Below, piece by piece: positions 1 through 6,717 of a DNA stretch of 7,160 nucleotides (its first letter is position 1; every line of letters starts with the position of its first letter). The notes below the pieces were generated by a model that worked only from the letters and a program-made list of their open reading frames with translations, made no database searches and was not told the DNA's origin. The position numbers and the translations under genes are program-made. Origin of the DNA: Halanaerobiaceae bacterium (lineage in GTDB: Bacteria; Bacillota_F; Halanaerobiia; Halanaerobiales; CSSED10-376); contig PWOK01000327.1 of NCBI GenBank assembly GCA_003557445.1, forward strand, positions 1 through 7,160, written 5' to 3'.

Positions 1-91
1 AAAAAACCACCCGTAAAAAAGGTACTTATTTAAAATGCATAAATAAAAAATGCAAAAAAGAAATAAGACCTCAAAAATAAAGAATAAAAGA

Positions 92-122
92 AAAAACAGG
101 CCTTGAATCAAGGCCTGTTTTT
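92..122 (-). terminator. Intrinsic terminator of the amtB-glnK operon
   Basis: A perfect inverted repeat has arms 97-105 (CAGGCCTTG) and 109-117 (CAAGGCCTG) around a 3-nt loop. Five A-T pairs (92-96 with 118-122) extend it to a 14-bp stem. Read on the minus strand, it starts 10 nt after the glnK stop codon and is followed by a run of T residues (96-91 and beyond), the classic Rho-independent form. On the plus strand the stem also ends in five T residues, so it could stop transcription arriving from the other side as well. Confidence 0.93.
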
Positions 123-132
123 GATCTATAAC

Positions 133-471
133 CTAAAGGGCTTCATCACCTCTTTCTGTTGTTCTTATTCTAACAGCATCTTCAATATTACTAATAAATA
201 TTTTTCCATCTCCAATTTCTCCTGTTTGAGCAGCTTCAACTATTGTTTTTATAACTTCTTCTACAAGTTTATCACCTATAACTATTTCTATTCTTGTTTT
301 TTTTCTTAACTTAACTTTATAAGTTATCCCCCTATATGTCTCATCATGTCCCTTCTGATTACCATATCCTTTAACATCAAAGACATTCATTCCTGTAATA
401 CCCAGTTCTTCTAATTTTTCAATTAAATAATAAAGTTTTGAGGGCCTAATAATCGCTTCTATTTTTTTCAT
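133..471 (-). CDS. glnK: Nitrogen regulatory protein P-II (GlnK/GlnB family)
   Basis: This is a small trimeric cytoplasmic signalling protein that senses 2-oxoglutarate and ATP/ADP. P-II proteins encoded beside amtB typically plug the AmtB channel when nitrogen is plentiful. The product has 112 residues, the normal family length. Visible features are the N-terminal strand MKKIEAIIRP, the T-loop from about 37 to 55 with GNQKG and YRG (46-48), Tyr51 at the classical uridylylation position, and the C-terminal signature TGEIGDGKIF (83-92) followed by RIRT (101-104) and ERGDEAL. Tyr51 does not by itself show that uridylylation occurs. I chose the start at 471 because AAAGGAGG (487-480) lies 8 nt upstream and because family homology begins exactly there; an in-frame extension to 558 runs inside amtB and has no homology. 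The gene follows amtB with one base between stop and start, so the two are co-transcribed and probably translationally coupled. I use glnK because of the amtB linkage; glnB is the alternative name. Confidence 0.95.
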   Translation of the reverse strand: MKKIEAIIRPSKLYYLIEKLEELGITGMNVFDVKGYGNQKGHDETYRGITYKVKLRKKTRIEIVIGDKLVEEVIKTIVEAAQTGEIGDGKIFISNIEDAVRIRTTERGDEAL

Positions 472-472
472 T

Positions 473-1801
473 TTAATTTCCTCCTTTACTGGTTGTAGGT
501 ACAAAATCAGGATAAGAAATCGTATCATGTTCAGATGCATCCAGTCCTTCAATTTCATCAGCTCTGGAAACTCTTAATCCAATTGTAGAGTCAATTATTT
601 TAAATAACAGAAAGGCAAGAGGGAATGTCCAAATAAAGACACTAAAAACACCCAGTAGCTGGACACCAAGTAATTGAAAACCCCCACCATAAAATAAACC
701 TTTCTCAAGTGCAAATAAACCAACTGCTGTAGTACCAAAAGCTCCGCAAACACCATGAACTGCTATAGCACCAACCGGATCATCAACTTTTATTCTGTCA
801 ATGGCTTCTACAGCATAAATTACTATTATTCCAGCAATAGAACCAATAATTACTGCACCAATATTGGAAACACTGGCAGTACCTGCTGTTATTCCTACAA
901 GACCTGCAAGAGCTCCATTAAGTGTCATACTAACATCTGGTTTACCATATTTGATCCAGCTTACAGTCATGGTCATACAGGCACCGGCTGCAGCAGCAAG
1001 ATTTGTAGTTGCGACTATTGAAGCAATGCTGAGATCGGTTCCAGAAACAGTACTTCCTGCGTTAAAACCAAACCAGCCAAACCAGAGAATAAATACCCCC
1101 AGGGCAGCCATTAAAAGATTATGTCCTGGTAAAGCATTGGGGGATCCGTCTTCATTAAATTTACCAATTCTTGGTCCCAATACAAGGGCACCGGCCAAAG
1201 CAGCCCAGCCACCAACTGAATGGACAACAGTTGAACCGGCAAAATCAATCATACCCAAATTTTCCAGCCAGCCACCTCCCCAGATCCAGTGTCCTACTAC
1301 AGGGTAAATAAAACCAGTAATAACTATACTATAGGCCAGATAACCGGGAAAATTTGTTCTTTCAGCCATTGCACCTGAGACTATAGTGGCAGCAGTTGCA
1401 GCAAAAACAGCCTGGAAAATCCAGAAAGCCATTAATGGTATTTCCAGTCCTAAGTGTTCAAAGGAACCCTCTACAAAGAAGCCATTATAACCGATGAAAG
1501 CATTACCAGCTCCAAACATGATCGCAAATCCTACTGCCCAGTAAGTAATTGTTCCTGCAGAAAAATCCATCAAATTTTTCATAATTATATTTCCTGCATT
1601 TTTTGCTCTTGTAAATCCGGATTCAACCATAGCAAAACCGGCCTGCATGAAAAAAACAAGAAAGGCAGCAAGCAATGTCCACATTGTATCAATTGCAATT
1701 TGATTGGTTTTTGCAGTAGGTTCTTCAGCAAGAACAGTCCTTTCTGTAATTAAAATAATAAGTAAAAAAGTAATTAGATAAATAGTTTTTCTTTTTCTCA
1801 T
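473..1801 (-). CDS. amtB: Ammonium transporter AmtB
   Basis: This is an Amt/Rh-family inner-membrane channel that recruits ammonium and conducts NH3 or NH4+; it is normally a trimer. The product has 442 residues. Residues 1-25 look like a signal peptide: basic MRKRK, a hydrophobic core, then VLA before EE. The mature N-terminus would then be outside, as in E. coli AmtB, followed by about eleven membrane segments. By alignment from memory to E. coli AmtB, Phe133 and Phe246 match the phenylalanine gate (107, 215), Trp174 in WGGG and Ser250 in FNAGS match the recruitment site (148, 219), Asp186 in DFAGS matches Asp160, and the pore histidines are His194 and His349 (168, 318). The cytoplasmic tail keeps EIEGLDASEHDTISY (416-430), the conserved segment involved in GlnK control. 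AAAAGGAGAT (1817-1808) gives normal 8-nt spacing to the ATG. It is the first gene of an amtB-glnK operon, the reverse of the E. coli order. All key residues are present, so it should be functional. Confidence 0.97.
   Translation of the reverse strand: MRKRKTIYLITFLLIILITERTVLAEEPTAKTNQIAIDTMWTLLAAFLVFFMQAGFAMVESGFTRAKNAGNIIMKNLMDFSAGTITYWAVGFAIMFGAGNAFIGYNGFFVEGSFEHLGLEIPLMAFWIFQAVFAATAATIVSGAMAERTNFPGYLAYSIVITGFIYPVVGHWIWGGGWLENLGMIDFAGSTVVHSVGGWAALAGALVLGPRIGKFNEDGSPNALPGHNLLMAALGVFILWFGWFGFNAGSTVSGTDLSIASIVATTNLAAAAGACMTMTVSWIKYGKPDVSMTLNGALAGLVGITAGTASVSNIGAVIIGSIAGIIVIYAVEAIDRIKVDDPVGAIAVHGVCGAFGTTAVGLFALEKGLFYGGGFQLLGVQLLGVFSVFIWTFPLAFLLFKIIDSTIGLRVSRADEIEGLDASEHDTISYPDFVPTTSKGGN
480..487 (-). 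promoter_or_regulatory. Ribosome binding site of glnK inside the amtB 3' end
   Basis: AAAGGAGG on the minus strand lies 8 nt before the glnK ATG and within the last codons of amtB. It decides the glnK start at 471 over the longer in-frame ATG codons upstream, and it shows that initiation on glnK takes place where ribosomes finish amtB. Confidence 0.9.
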
Positions 1802-1817
1802 GAGATCATCTCCTTTT

Positions 1818-1853
1818 ATGTTAGGTAAATGTTAAGTTTAGAAAATAATAACA
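1818..1853. repeat. TGTTA half-site cluster in the amtB promoter/leader
   Basis: ATGTTAGGT (1818-1826) and ATGTTAAGT (1829-1837) form a direct repeat with an 11-bp period, about one helical turn. An inverted copy, TAACA (1849-1853), overlaps the predicted -10 of amtB, 14 bp away from the second repeat. The half-site resembles TGTNA of GlnR/TnrA nitrogen boxes, but the spacing is not the standard seven bases. A role as operator is only an inference. Confidence 0.3.
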
Positions 1854-1872
1854 CATACCTCACATAAGTCAA
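1845..1872 (-). promoter_or_regulatory. Predicted housekeeping promoter of amtB-glnK
   Basis: On the minus strand, TTGACT (1872-1867) and TATTAT (1850-1845) are separated by 16 bp; each hexamer matches the sigma-A consensus at five of six positions. Transcription would begin near 1838, giving a leader of about 37 nt before the ATG at 1801. No sigma-54 type GG/GC element is visible, so nitrogen control here, if any, would work through a sigma-A promoter. Confidence 0.7.
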
Positions 1873-1923
1873 TAGAAAAACACTATAATATTCATGTATA
1901 CAGGTATTTTAAAATTATATATA

Positions 1924-1952
1924 TTTACTTTATGATTTTTAATTTATATAAT
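1924..1952 (+). promoter_or_regulatory. Predicted promoter of the dikinase-like gene
   Basis: TTTACT (1924-1929) and a perfect TATAAT (1947-1952) are 17 bp apart on the plus strand, placing the transcription start near 1959 and leaving a short leader that carries AAAGGAGG (1968-1975). It lies back to back with the amtB promoter, with the two -35 hexamers about 50 bp apart, so a single regulator bound between them could affect both. The surroundings are very AT-rich, so a chance -10 match is possible. Confidence 0.6.
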
Positions 1953-1980
1953 TTAATAGAAGCAAGGAAAGGAGGAAAAA

Positions 1981-4518
1981 ATGAATAAAATTGCAGGTAC
2001 AGGTTTTAAAGAACTTGATGGAATAATACAGGAACTTAGAATGGGAGATAATGTGGTCTGGCAGGTTGAAAACCTGGAATGTTTTAGGGTTTTTGTCAAT
2101 TCATTTGTTAATCAGAATGCTACTAAAAATAAAAAAATCATATATTTTAGATACTCCAGACATGAACCACTTATCAATTTAAATAATGAAAATATAACAG
2201 TTTACAAATTAGACGCATCATCAGGTTTTGAATCTTTTGTAAATAAAATCTATAAAATTATAAAATCTCAGGGAAAAGAAGTATTTTATGTGTTTGATTG
2301 TTTATCTGACTTACTATCAGCCTGGGCCACTGACTTAATGATTGCTAATTTTTTTGAAATAATATGTCCTTATTTATATGAACTTGATACTATTGCTTAT
2401 TTTGCTTTGTTGTTTAATAAACATTCATCAGATACAATTGAACATATCAGAAAGATTACCCAGGTTTTTTTTGATTTATATCTGGAAGGAGAAGATTTAT
2501 ATGTTCATCCTGTTAAAGTATGTGGAAGGTTTACTTCAGAAATGTATTTGCCACATAAAAAAATCAAAGATAAATTCATTTCAGTTACTGAAAGTATAAA
2601 TATTATAAAACAAAAAGAAATGAATCATGAAAAAAATTATGATTACTGGGATAAATTATTTTTTGAGGTTAATAGGTTAAAAGAAGATAAAAATGGATCA
2701 TGGAAAATAAAAAACATGATACAAAACATTAGTAAAATTATGTTAAGCAAGGATGAAAGACTTATAAAAATTGTAGAAAAATATTTCGATTTAGGTGATT
2801 TATTAAATATAAAATCAAGATTGATAGGTACAGGATTTATTGGAGGTAAATCACTGGGAATGCTACTGGCCCGTAAAATACTGGCTGAAAATTCAAATAT
2901 TAGCATAAAAAAATATATGGAAAAACATGATTCTTTTTTTGTGGGATCAGATGTATATTATTCCTATATTGTTCAAAATGGCTGGTGGAAACTCTGGCTT
3001 GAGCAAAAATCTCAATCTAACAATATAAAACTGGCAGAAAAATTAAAAAATAAAATGCTGGAGGGTAGTTTTCCTGAGCAAATAAAAAAACAATATCAAG
3101 AAATGCTCAATTATTTTGGACAGGCACCTATAGTTATACGTTCCAGTAGTTTACTTGAGGATAGTTTTCAAAATTCTTTTGCCGGAAAATATGAAAGCTA
3201 TTTTTGTGTTAATCAGGGTACACCAGAAGAAAGATATAATAAATTTGAGCAAATCATTCGTAAGGTTTATGCCAGTACATTTAAAAAAGAAGCAATTATT
3301 TATCGCTTTCAAAATAAAACAAAGTCAAATAGTGAACAGATGTCAATCCTTGTTCAACGTGTATCAGGAGGACATCATAAAAAATATTTTTTTCCTTTTG
3401 TATCTGGAGTTGGTTTTTCTTATAATGTTTTTAGCTGGAATGATAATATTGATCCAGAAACTGGAATGATTAGGGTGGTTTTTGGATTAGGAACCAGAGC
3501 TGTTAATAGAACAGGGAAGGATTATCCCCGTATGTTTGCTATGGGAGATAAGTGTCTGGAATTATATAAAGATCAGGAAAGTAACAAAAAGTACAGACAA
3601 AGAAAAATAGATGTCCTGAACTTACAGACAAATAATATGGAAACCAAAACAATAAACAAATTAATGGAAGAAAACCCGGATATAGAAAATATAAAAATGA
3701 TTGGTAAAATTGAAACAAAATTAAAGACATATCAAAACTGGATAATAAATTTTGAACAGTTATTAAAAAGTACAAATTTCCCTGAAATTATAAATGATAT
3801 TTTTTGTGTGCTTGAAAAAGCCTATGATTATCCAGTTGACATAGAGTTTACAGTGAATATTAATGATAGTGGACAACCAATACTAAATCTATTACAATGC
3901 AGACCTTTACAGATACAAACCAGTGGATCCAGAGTTCATATTCCAGAAGATATAGATAATAAAAATATATTTTTCCAAAACAAAGGTAATTTTATTGGTG
4001 GGAATATTAACCTGGAAATTACAGATATTATATATGTTGTTGCCCGGGAATATTTAAAATTAAAATTATATGAAAAATATGATATAGCAAGGAAAATAGG
4101 TAAACTAAATAATTTAATAAAAAAAGACAAACAAAAAGTAGCTTTAATAGGTCCTGGAAGATGGGGTACTAAAATGCCTCAACTTGGTGTGCCTGTAAAT
4201 TTTTCAGAGATAAATAATATTTCAGTTCTTATTGAAGTTGCTTATTTAGATTATAAAATAAAACCTGAAATATCATATGGTACTCATTTTTTTCAGGATT
4301 TAATAGAAAATAATATTTCATATATTGCTCTTGATCCTGAAGAGAAGAACTGTTATTACAATAAAAATATTTCAAATAAAAAAACAAACATATTAGTGGA
4401 TCTCTTACCAGAAGCAGTAAAATACCAGAGGGTAATAAAAGTTTATAAATATAACAATGAAAAACTAAAAATAAGAAGTGATTTTACCAAAAATAAAGTA
4501 ACAGGATATATCAAATAA
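1981..4518 (+). CDS. PEP-synthase-like ATP-grasp protein, no phosphohistidine or PEP domain
   Basis: This is an 845-residue cytoplasmic protein of unknown function. Residues 275-645 match the nucleotide-binding (PPDK N-terminal, ATP-grasp) domain of PEP synthase and pyruvate phosphate dikinase. Visible are GGKSLGM (288-294), IRSSSLLED (386-394) with Arg387, SFAGKYES (399-406), the block GLGTRAVNR (502-510), and DIEFTV (620-625) leading to LLQCRPLQ (637-644), where the Glu and Gln/Arg contact ATP-metal in relatives. After this, the TSHAAI-type phosphohistidine domain and the PEP/pyruvate barrel are absent. Instead there is a block of about 200 residues with GPGRWGT (724-730), LGVPV (735-739) and GTHFF (767-771), which I recall from uncharacterised proteins of this class. 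Residues 1-200 resemble a KaiC/RecA fold (TGFKELD 7-13; Walker-B-like VFYVFD 101-106) whose Walker A loop has been lost. The total length is near that of PEP synthase, so misannotation is easy. Start: ATG with AAAGGAGG 5 nt upstream. It is divergent from amtB and lies upstream of hslV. The domain call is firm; the substrate is unknown. Confidence 0.85.
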   Translation: MNKIAGTGFKELDGIIQELRMGDNVVWQVENLECFRVFVNSFVNQNATKNKKIIYFRYSRHEPLINLNNENITVYKLDASSGFESFVNKIYKIIKSQGKEVFYVFDCLSDLLSAWATDLMIANFFEIICPYLYELDTIAYFALLFNKHSSDTIEHIRKITQVFFDLYLEGEDLYVHPVKVCGRFTSEMYLPHKKIKDKFISVTESINIIKQKEMNHEKNYDYWDKLFFEVNRLKEDKNGSWKIKNMIQNISKIMLSKDERLIKIVEKYFDLGDLLNIKSRLIGTGFIGGKSLGMLLARKILAENSNISIKKYMEKHDSFFVGSDVYYSYIVQNGWWKLWLEQKSQSNNIKLAEKLKNKMLEGSFPEQIKKQYQEMLNYFGQAPIVIRSSSLLEDSFQNSFAGKYESYFCVNQGTPEERYNKFEQIIRKVYASTFKKEAIIYRFQNKTKSNSEQMSILVQRVSGGHHKKYFFPFVSGVGFSYNVFSWNDNIDPETGMIRVVFGLGTRAVNRTGKDYPRMFAMGDKCLELYKDQESNKKYRQRKIDVLNLQTNNMETKTINKLMEENPDIENIKMIGKIETKLKTYQNWIINFEQLLKSTNFPEIINDIFCVLEKAYDYPVDIEFTVNINDSGQPILNLLQCRPLQIQTSGSRVHIPEDIDNKNIFFQNKGNFIGGNINLEITDIIYVVAREYLKLKLYEKYDIARKIGKLNNLIKKDKQKVALIGPGRWGTKMPQLGVPVNFSEINNISVLIEVAYLDYKIKPEISYGTHFFQDLIENNISYIALDPEEKNCYYNKNISNKKTNILVDLLPEAVKYQRVIKVYKYNNEKLKIRSDFTKNKVTGYIK

Positions 4519-4592
4519 AGCAACCTTAAAAGATATTATTTTAGAAAGATAAAAAATTATAAATTAATTTAAAATTTTAATATAATTTTAAC

Positions 4593-4622
4593 TTGACATA
4601 AAATATGAGCCTGTGTTATGAT
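4593..4622 (+). promoter_or_regulatory. Strong promoter of the hslVU(-codY) operon
   Basis: A perfect TTGACA (4593-4598) is followed after 18 bp by TATGAT (4617-4622), preceded by TG in the extended -10 position (4614-4615). Transcription would start near 4629. The 30 bases upstream of the -35 are almost pure A/T and could act as an UP element that binds the RNA polymerase alpha subunit. This is the best-formed promoter in the window. Confidence 0.8.
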
Positions 4623-4681
4623 AAATTAGAAAAGAAAATATGATGATTTTTTTGAATCATTTGATAATTAAAATAAATCAA

Positions 4682-4690
4682 CAGGGAGGA
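4682..4690 (+). promoter_or_regulatory. Ribosome binding site that decides the hslV start
   Basis: The Shine-Dalgarno core GGAGG (4685-4689) ends one base before an ATG (4691), too close for normal initiation, and ten bases before an in-frame TTG (4700). The spacing therefore favours TTG as start codon. The ATG at 4640 has no comparable site in front of it. Confidence 0.65.
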
Positions 4691-4699
4691 ATGCCTGCT

Positions 4700-5248
4700 T
4701 TGGATATAAACAAATTTGAATCAACAACTATAGTTGCTGTAAAAAAAGGAAAAAAAGTTGCACTGGCCGGTGATGGTCAGGTTACTCTTGGTGAAACAAT
4801 AATGAAAACAGGAGCCAGAAAAGTTAGAAGATTATATAAAAATGAAATACTTGCTGGTTTTGCAGGTACTTCAGCAGATGCTTTTACTTTATTTGAGAAA
4901 TTTGAGATAAAGCTTGAAGAATTTCATGGAAATTTAGAAAGAGCGGCTGTTGAACTTGCCAAAGAATGGCGTACAGATAAAATGTTAAGGAAATTAGAAG
5001 CCTTATTACTTGTTGCCAATGAAAATAAACTTTTACTTATATCGGGAACAGGTGATGTGATTGAACCAGATGATAATATTATTGCTATTGGTTCTGGTGG
5101 TCCTTATGCTCTGGCAGCGGCCAGAGCTTTAATTAAAAACTGTTCAGAGTTAAATCCCGGTCAAATAGCAAAAAAAGCCCTAGTAATTGCTTCAGAAATT
5201 TGCATTTATACTAATGAAAATATAACTGTTGAAGAGATTGGAGGTTAA
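4700..5248 (+). CDS. hslV: HslV (ClpQ) peptidase subunit of the HslVU protease
   Basis: This is a cytoplasmic threonine peptidase that forms a proteasome-like double hexamer and degrades proteins unfolded by HslU. From the TTG at 4700 the product has 182 residues. A short propeptide (MDINKFES) precedes Thr9, the expected catalytic N-terminal threonine after processing; this matches Thr1 of E. coli HslV. Asp25 in AGDGQVT and Lys41 in RKVRRLY match Asp17 and Lys33 of the active site. Further family blocks are [35 protein letters not shown] and CIYTNENI. It is a Thr enzyme, unlike the Ser-type CodW of B. subtilis. Start choice: TTG 4700 is preferred from ribosome-site spacing; ATG 4691 (185 aa) and ATG 4640 (202 aa) are the alternatives, and the extra residues they add have no family match. 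It is followed by hslU after 3 bases. The codV/xerC gene usual upstream in Bacillus is absent. Confidence 0.93.
   Translation: MDINKFESTTIVAVKKGKKVALAGDGQVTLGETIMKTGARKVRRLYKNEILAGFAGTSADAFTLFEKFEIKLEEFHGNLERAAVELAKEWRTDKMLRKLEALLLVANENKLLLISGTGDVIEPDDNIIAIGSGGPYALAAARALIKNCSELNPGQIAKKALVIASEICIYTNENITVEEIGG
5240..5244 (+). promoter_or_regulatory. Ribosome binding site of hslU within the hslV 3' end
   Basis: GGAGG lies within the last two Gly codons of hslV, 7 nt before the hslU ATG at 5252. The overlap implies coupled translation of the two protease subunits. Confidence 0.85.
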
Positions 5249-5251
5249 TTT

Positions 5252-6628
5252 ATGAATTCAGAATTAACGCCCAGGGAGATAGTATCTGAGCTGGATAAAT
5301 ACATAGTTGGACAGGACAAAGCTAAAAAATCGGTTGCAATTGCTTTAAGAAACAGATACCGAAGAAAACAAATTAAATCTGATCTTCAGGAAGAAATTAT
5401 ACCTAAAAATATTTTAATGATAGGTCCTACAGGTGTTGGAAAAACTGAAATTGCCAGAAGGCTTGCCAAAATTGCCAATGCACCATTTATTAAAGTTGAA
5501 GTAACCAAATTTACTGAAGTAGGTTATGTGGGTAGAGATGTAGAATCAATGGTCAGGGATCTTCTGGAAAATGCAATAAGATTAATTAAAGAAAATAAAA
5601 TTAAAGAAGTGGAAGAAAAGGCCTATAAACTGGCTGAAGACAGGATTATTGATACAATATTGCCGGTACCCAATAAAAGCCGGAAAAATCCCTTTGAATT
5701 TTTATTTGATAAAGAGGATCAAAAGGAAAATGATAATTATGAAAATCTTTATGAACGCAGACAACGTTTAAAAGAAAGGTTAAGAGAGGGAAAAATTGAT
5801 GATCAGATGATAGAAATTGAAGTTCAGTCAAAAAGCCCACAAATGATGGAAATCTTTTCCGGGTCTGGTGTAGAAGAAATGGGAGTTAATTTTCAGGATA
5901 TGTTTGGTAATATATTCCCGGGGAAAAAGAAGAAAAGAAAAGTTACAGTAGATGAGGCAAAAGAAATTTTTAAAGATGAGGAAGCACAAAAATTAATTGA
6001 TATGGATGAAGTAAGTGAAAAGGCTATTGATCTTGTAGAAGAAAATGGAATTATATTTCTGGATGAGCTGGATAAGATTGCCGGGAGAGAGTCGGGTTCT
6101 GGACCTGAAGTTTCCAGAGAAGGAGTTCAAAGAGATATTTTACCTATAGTTGAAGGTTCAACGGTTTCTACAAAATATGGTTCTGTTAAAACAGATCATA
6201 TTTTATTTATTGCTGCTGGGGCTTTTCATGTTGCTAAACCTTCTGATTTAATTCCTGAGTTACAGGGACGTTTTCCCATTAGAGTTGAACTTCAGAGTTT
6301 ATCAGTGGAAAATTTTGTAGAGATATTACTTCAGCCTAAAAATGCTTTAACCAAACAATATACAGCATTATTAAAAACTGAAGATATTGATATTGAATTT
6401 ACTGAAGAAGCAATCGAAGAAATTGCTCAATTTGCTTTTAAAGTAAATGAACAGACTGAAAATATAGGTGCCAGGAGATTGCATACAATAATGGAAAAAT
6501 TGCTTGAAGATATATCTTTTAGAGCATCAGATATAGAAAAAGAGCAATTAAATATTAATGTTGAATATGTTAAAAATCAACTGGAAGATGTTGTACAGGA
6601 TAAAGATTTAAGCAAGTATATTCTTTAG
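5252..6628 (+). CDS. hslU: HslU (ClpY) AAA+ ATPase subunit of the HslVU protease
   Basis: This is a hexameric AAA+ unfoldase that feeds substrates into HslV and allosterically activates it. The product has 458 residues, full length for the family. In order: N-terminal [16 protein letters not shown] (6-21), Walker A GPTGVGKT (58-65), pore loop GYVG (91-94) that grips substrate, an intermediate I domain (about 110-245) that is charged and rich in Lys/Glu, Walker [10 protein letters not shown] (267-275), the arginine-finger segment [12 protein letters not shown] (336-347, Arg340), sensor-2 GARRLHT (406-412), and the C-terminal tail DLSKYIL (452-458) that inserts into HslV. No catalytic motif is missing. 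It lies 3 nt after hslV in one operon and is followed by codY without any visible strong terminator, as in the B. subtilis clpQ-clpY-codY cluster. Confidence 0.97.
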   Translation: MNSELTPREIVSELDKYIVGQDKAKKSVAIALRNRYRRKQIKSDLQEEIIPKNILMIGPTGVGKTEIARRLAKIANAPFIKVEVTKFTEVGYVGRDVESMVRDLLENAIRLIKENKIKEVEEKAYKLAEDRIIDTILPVPNKSRKNPFEFLFDKEDQKENDNYENLYERRQRLKERLREGKIDDQMIEIEVQSKSPQMMEIFSGSGVEEMGVNFQDMFGNIFPGKKKKRKVTVDEAKEIFKDEEAQKLIDMDEVSEKAIDLVEENGIIFLDELDKIAGRESGSGPEVSREGVQRDILPIVEGSTVSTKYGSVKTDHILFIAAGAFHVAKPSDLIPELQGRFPIRVELQSLSVENFVEILLQPKNALTKQYTALLKTEDIDIEFTEEAIEEIAQFAFKVNEQTENIGARRLHTIMEKLLEDISFRASDIEKEQLNINVEYVKNQLEDVVQDKDLSKYIL

Positions 6629-6644
6629 TTATAATTTAGTTTTT

Positions 6645-6673
6645 ACCTGTATAAAAAAAATAATTGTACAGGT
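6645..6673. repeat. Inverted repeat in the hslU-codY spacer
   Basis: ACCTGTA (6645-6651) and TACAGGT (6667-6673) are perfect complements across a 15-nt A/T-rich centre. As RNA this would be a weak 7-bp hairpin with a large loop and no following T run, so it is not a convincing terminator. As DNA the arms are centred 22 bp apart, about two helical turns, which suits a protein-binding site just upstream of the putative codY -10. Confidence 0.45.
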
Positions 6674-6682
6674 TGCTATAAA
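6674..6682 (+). promoter_or_regulatory. Possible extended -10 promoter for codY
   Basis: TGCTATAAA contains a TG extension and a -10 with five of six consensus bases. There is no recognisable -35 at the right distance (the corresponding hexamer is all A). It could give codY its own transcript beside read-through from hslVU. Such matches are common in AT-rich spacers. Confidence 0.35.
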
Positions 6683-6717
6683 ATATTAAAAAACAAAAAT
6701 ATGGAGGTAATAAAAAA

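Noticed and set aside
1..91. Possible gene end or small RNA at the left edge
   Set aside because: The stretch is A-rich, has no open frame with a ribosome site, and forms no stable repeat that I can see.
133..558. Longer P-II reading frame with 29 extra N-terminal residues
   Set aside because: The extension lies inside amtB, has no ribosome site of its own and no family homology; AAAGGAGG points to the ATG at 471.
864..1307. Plus-strand open frame of 147 codons opposite amtB
   Set aside because: It is antisense to well-conserved amtB codons, is Pro/Ala-rich in the manner of a shadow frame, and has no ribosome site or homology.
1833..1847. CodY-box-like sequence over the amtB -10
   Set aside because: Only 10 of 15 positions match AATTTTCWGAAAATT, which is expected by chance in DNA this rich in A and T.
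1802..1980. Sigma-54 promoter for amtB-glnK
   Set aside because: No GG-N10-GC type element is present on the minus strand; a good sigma-A promoter is visible instead.
4569..4591. Inverted repeat TTAAAATT / AATTTTAA after the dikinase-like gene as a terminator
   Set aside because: The stem is entirely A/T, too weak to terminate transcription, and has no T run after it. It is better read as the A/T-rich region upstream of the hslV -35.
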